Positions 6,168 through 8,309 of a stretch of 8,309 bases of DNA are shown here, piece by piece. The notes beneath the pieces were generated by a model. That model saw nothing but the letters and a program-made list of their open reading frames with translations, ran no database searches and had not been told where the DNA came from. This DNA comes from Tissierellia bacterium (GTDB taxonomy: Bacteria; Bacillota; Clostridia; Tissierellales; Dethiosulfatibacteraceae). The position numbers were made by a program, and so were the translations under genes. The first letter of the stretch is position 1. Every line of letters starts with the position of its first letter. The stretch lies in the NCBI GenBank assembly GCA_007116605.1, contig SKID01000129.1, positions 1 through 8,309 on the forward strand, given 5' to 3'.

Positions 6168-7355
6168 TTACAATACTCCCTCTTCAACTAATTCTTTTAT
6201 TTCTTCTTTTGTTAATCCCAAATATCTCGACAATATCTTCTCATTGTGCTCGCCTAATGTAGGTGCTGCAAAGCGAATGTTATCGTCTACACCTTCAATT
6301 TTTATCGGTATGCCTGGAACAAGAGATTCTCCAATTTTGGGATGGTTGACTTTTTGAATCATGTTCCTAGCGATGACTTGCTCATCCTTGGTTACCCTTT
6401 CAATGTTATTGATGGGTCCACTAGGAATACCTCCATTAATAAAAAGTTCTTGCCATTCTATTGTTGTTTTTTTAATGATTTCTTGTGCGATCAAGGGTCG
6501 CAACTCACTGTAATAATCGTTTCTTAATGGATTTGTTTTAAATCTTTCGTCTTGTATTAATGACTCTTTTCCAATGACTCTGCAGAATTTCTCCCACAAT
6601 TGATTGTTTCCAACTGCAATCATGATTTGACCATCACGGGTTTCAAATGGCTCAAATGGAACAATAGAAGCATGCCGGTTCCCCTCTGGCTGAGGTGATT
6701 TTCCTGTTACAAAGTACCTTGCCAATGCATTTTCTAAAATACCCACCTGACAATCTAACATGGAAACATCTACCATGGTTCCTTTCCCTGTATAGACTCT
6801 TTTGTTAACCGCAGCTAAAATACCTATTGCTGTAAATAAGCCCGCAACAATATCTCCAACTGAGGGACCTACTCTTGTTGGTACTCCTTCTTTCTGGCCT
6901 GTAATACTCATAATTCCCCCCATCGCCTGAATCACACCATCATAAGCAGGTCTTTGACTATATGGACCTGTATGTCCAAAACCTGAAGATGCCGCATAAA
7001 TAAGTTTGGGATTAATCAACTTTAAAGTATCATATCCCAGTCCTAATTTTTCCATAGTTCCTGGCTTAAAGTTCTCTACTAACACATCTACTTTTGACAC
7101 TAATTTTTTAAATATTTCCTGTCCTTTTTTAGTTTTTAGATTTAAAGTCAAGCTTTCTTTATTTCTATTGAGACTCATAAAATAAGCACTTTCGTCTTGA
7201 ATATATGGACCAAATTCTCTGGAGTCATCTCCTTTTCCTGGGACTTCAAGTTTTATAACTTCAGCTCCTAAGTCAGCCAGCAACATGGTACAATATGGTC
7301 CTGCTAAGACTCTTGTCATATCCAAAACGATGATGTTTTCCAATGGATAATGCAT
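6168..7355 (-). CDS. Class III CoA-transferase (CaiB/BaiF/formyl-CoA transferase family)
   Basis: A 395-residue cytoplasmic enzyme of the family that moves CoA between carboxylic acids (formyl-CoA:oxalate, crotonobetaine, succinyl- or bile-acid CoA transferases). The N-terminal Rossmann-like half is clear: VLDMTRVLAGPYCTMLLADL at 10-29, GAEVIKLE at 30-37, SLNRNKESLTLNLK at 61-74, and DVLVENFKPGTMEKLGLGY at 90-108. D168 in RVGPSVGDIVAG matches the catalytic aspartate that forms the acyl anhydride in formyl-CoA transferase. The C-terminal part has the usual PFEPFETRDG (233-242) and GIPSGPINNIERV. Length is typical and nothing is missing. GGGAGG (7368-7363) lies 7 bases before the ATG, and a TAAAAT at 7392-7387 is a possible -10 without a clear -35. 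No acyl-CoA dehydrogenase, ligase or racemase partner lies in the window, so the acyl substrate is unknown. Confidence 0.92.
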   Translation of the reverse strand: MHYPLENIIVLDMTRVLAGPYCTMLLADLGAEVIKLEVPGKGDDSREFGPYIQDESAYFMSLNRNKESLTLNLKTKKGQEIFKKLVSKVDVLVENFKPGTMEKLGLGYDTLKLINPKLIYAASSGFGHTGPYSQRPAYDGVIQAMGGIMSITGQKEGVPTRVGPSVGDIVAGLFTAIGILAAVNKRVYTGKGTMVDVSMLDCQVGILENALARYFVTGKSPQPEGNRHASIVPFEPFETRDGQIMIAVGNNQLWEKFCRVIGKESLIQDERFKTNPLRNDYYSELRPLIAQEIIKKTTIEWQELFINGGIPSGPINNIERVTKDEQVIARNMIQKVNHPKIGESLVPGIPIKIEGVDDNIRFAAPTLGEHNEKILSRYLGLTKEEIKELVEEGVL

Positions 7356-7487
7356 TTTTTCGCCTCCCTATGAATGTACTTACTTTATTTTACACTATTT
7401 TTTGATAGATCTCATGCCTAATTTGTTTTCTCTTTGTCTTAAACAAACATGATCAAACTAGTCCTGTACAAAATAGGGATGACAGTA

Positions 7488-7502
7488 TTAATCATTGATT
7501 AA
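7488..7502. promoter_or_regulatory. Perfect 7-1-7 palindrome, candidate operator
   Basis: TTAATCA-T-TGATTAA is a perfect 15-bp palindrome lying 133 bases upstream of the CoA-transferase ATG. The 7-1-7 shape resembles binding sites of Fur/PerR-type repressors, but the bases do not match the known Fur or PerR boxes. It could control the CoA-transferase gene or be chance in AT-rich DNA. The rest of 7356-7569 shows nothing else I can name. Confidence 0.3.
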
Positions 7503-7569
7503 AAAAACTAGGTCTTTCTAGCATTTAAAGCATTTACCTTAGTATCTATTCGTGATTGAGTAATTTTTC

Positions 7570-7610
7570 AAAAAAAAACAAAAGCCAGTGTCCTCACAAG
7601 AGACACTGGC
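7570..7610 (-). terminator. Strong intrinsic terminator after the pseudogene
   Basis: GCCAGTGTC (7584-7592) and GACACTGGC (7602-7610) form a perfect 9-bp stem with a 9-base loop. On the minus strand it runs straight into TTTTGTTTTTTTTT (7583-7570); on the plus strand there is no T run. It must serve minus-strand transcription arriving from the region 7613-8309, where the only candidate is the broken gene that ends about 30 bases upstream. The terminator has stayed intact while the gene decayed, which suggests a fairly recent loss. Confidence 0.9.
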
Positions 7611-7641
7611 CTGCATTCATTCAAATTGGTTAATCCGATAA

Positions 7642-8127
7642 CTAATCATGCTCAAACTCTACATCCTCAAATATGAGATGGGTCCTCTAGCTTGCCTGAA
7701 TAACGACCTCTAACCTTGATTTGGTTTTTTAAAGGCCCTCTGTATCCAAGAGTTCGATTGGTATTGCGTTACTCCCATGAATTAAATGTAATATCTCAAA
7801 AACATGGTTTAAATCGCTACCTTCACCATAAATAAATTAACACAATAAGATTGTGTGCATTGATGTTTGTTTTGCAACAAAAATGAAATGGCATAAGACA
7901 TCATATTGTCATCTGTTTCATTCTTTGTTAAGCAAATACTAAATACTTTTCTATCTTGTAAAATCACCGTAATGATAAAATTCTTTAATCCGTTCAATGT
8001 CTTTCTCCACTGTCTGAAGCCTCAGTGTTTCCTCCGCTCGATTAATGCATATCAGTTTAAAGTTTGGTTTTTTCCATTCTATAGATATTTGAAATTGCCT
8101 ATTCGCAAGTGTGAGTGTTCTTTCCAT
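7642..8127 (-). pseudogene. Degraded gene of about 161 codons, unknown family
   Basis: A good start exists: ATG at 8127 with GAGGG 7 bases upstream, opening MERTLTLANRQFQISIEW and continuing for 50 codons to IERIKEF. There it meets a run of four T (complement of 7977-7980). As written it hits a TAG at 7953-7951 after 58 residues. Removing one T lets the reading continue in the next frame as IITVILQDRKVFSICL and NETDDNMMSYAISFLLQ to about 7836. The original frame then opens again with FIYGEGSDLNHVFEIL and GSNAIPIELLDTEGL, broken by TAA (7731-7729) and TAG (7689-7687), with further protein-like text (SRLEVVIQAS, THLIFEDVEFEHD) up to TAG at 7644-7642. The two shifts cancel. I do not recognise the protein. 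No signal peptide or membrane segment is evident, and it is not transposase-like. A short 58-residue product might still be made. Confidence 0.6.
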
Positions 8128-8163
8128 TTGATTACCCTCTAGTTTTTTATTTTTTGGTATTTT

Positions 8164-8187
8164 GCACTGTTAATTTTCAGTGCTTTT
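8164..8187. repeat. Small hairpin upstream of the pseudogene
   Basis: GCACTG (8164-8169) and CAGTGC (8178-8183) form a 6-bp stem with an 8-base loop, flanked by TTT and TTTT on the plus strand. It would be a weak terminator for plus-strand transcription, yet no plus-strand gene lies before it. On the minus strand it sits in the presumed leader of the broken gene. Its role is unclear. Confidence 0.3.
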
Positions 8188-8250
8188 GATTCAGTAGAAG
8201 TTTTATTCTTCTCTGAACCTTTGAAGTCATTATCTAGAAATATACAGTAC

Positions 8251-8293
8251 TTATCCGATATTTAATGGTTTACGACTATTATTTATCGGATAA
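8251..8293. repeat. Inverted repeat TTATCCGATA...TATCGGATAA at the window edge
   Basis: TTATCCGATA (8251-8260) is repeated in perfect inversion as TATCGGATAA (8284-8293). Pairing extends inward to 16 positions with two mismatches (8251-8266 with 8278-8293), leaving an 11-base loop. Neither side carries a U run. The core ATCCGATA recurs at 7633-7640, just beyond the end of the pseudogene. It may be an operator for the broken gene, or the end of something lying past the window edge. Confidence 0.5.
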
Positions 8294-8309
8294 AGATCCT
8301 TCTTAACTC

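Noticed and set aside
6342..6527. 61-codon plus-strand frame inside the CoA-transferase gene
   Set aside because: Antisense shadow of a complete, well-conserved enzyme.
7613..7808. Structured small RNA or riboswitch ending at the strong terminator
   Set aside because: I compared it with common riboswitch motifs (T-box, SAM, glycine, c-di-GMP) and found none of their signatures. The protein-like reading continuing from upstream explains the stretch better.
7906..8142. 78-codon open frame on the plus strand opposite the pseudogene
   Set aside because: No good ribosome binding site or recognisable features, and the minus-strand reading has a start, ribosome binding site and terminator in register.

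Overview
The window looks like chromosome of a low-GC Firmicute, most likely an anaerobic clostridium of the Alkaliphilus type. That is an inference from AT-rich codon use, strong GGAGG ribosome binding sites, sigma-A style promoters and the gene families present. Taxonomy cannot be fixed from the sequence alone. It carries ordinary metabolic genes plus one degraded gene. I see no transposase, CRISPR array, tRNA or rRNA, and no convincing novel multi-gene system.

Layout: (1) 1-1291, plus strand: a promoter with an extended -10 and a complete M20-family amidohydrolase. (2) 1300-2615: a long fold-back terminator shared by converging transcription, then msrAB on the minus strand, a fused methionine sulfoxide reductase with an N-terminal membrane anchor and a striking internal start site. 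(3) 2783-6018, minus strand: a thiamin-related transport operon. It runs from a perfect consensus promoter through a TPP riboswitch and its intrinsic terminator to a small MTH1187-type thiamine-binding protein, thiX (permease), thiY (lipoprotein receptor) and, after a 204-base gap, thiZ (ATPase). (4) 6074-7355, minus strand: a single class III CoA-transferase with its own terminator. (5) 7356-8309: no intact gene. It holds a perfect 15-bp palindrome, a very strong minus-strand terminator, and upstream of that terminator a pseudogene of about 161 codons (7642-8127) that can be read by joining two frames.

The genes of block 3 make a coherent unit. When TPP is scarce the riboswitch should let transcription through, producing a cytoplasmic thiamine-binding protein and an ABC importer of the ThiXYZ class, whose characterised member takes up formylated aminopyrimidine from degraded thiamin. 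The M20 enzyme two genes away belongs to the same broad fold as the deformylase YlmB that works with ThiXYZ elsewhere. Here it is on the opposite strand and outside the riboswitch operon, so a shared role is only a guess. MsrAB and the CoA-transferase appear unrelated to thiamin.
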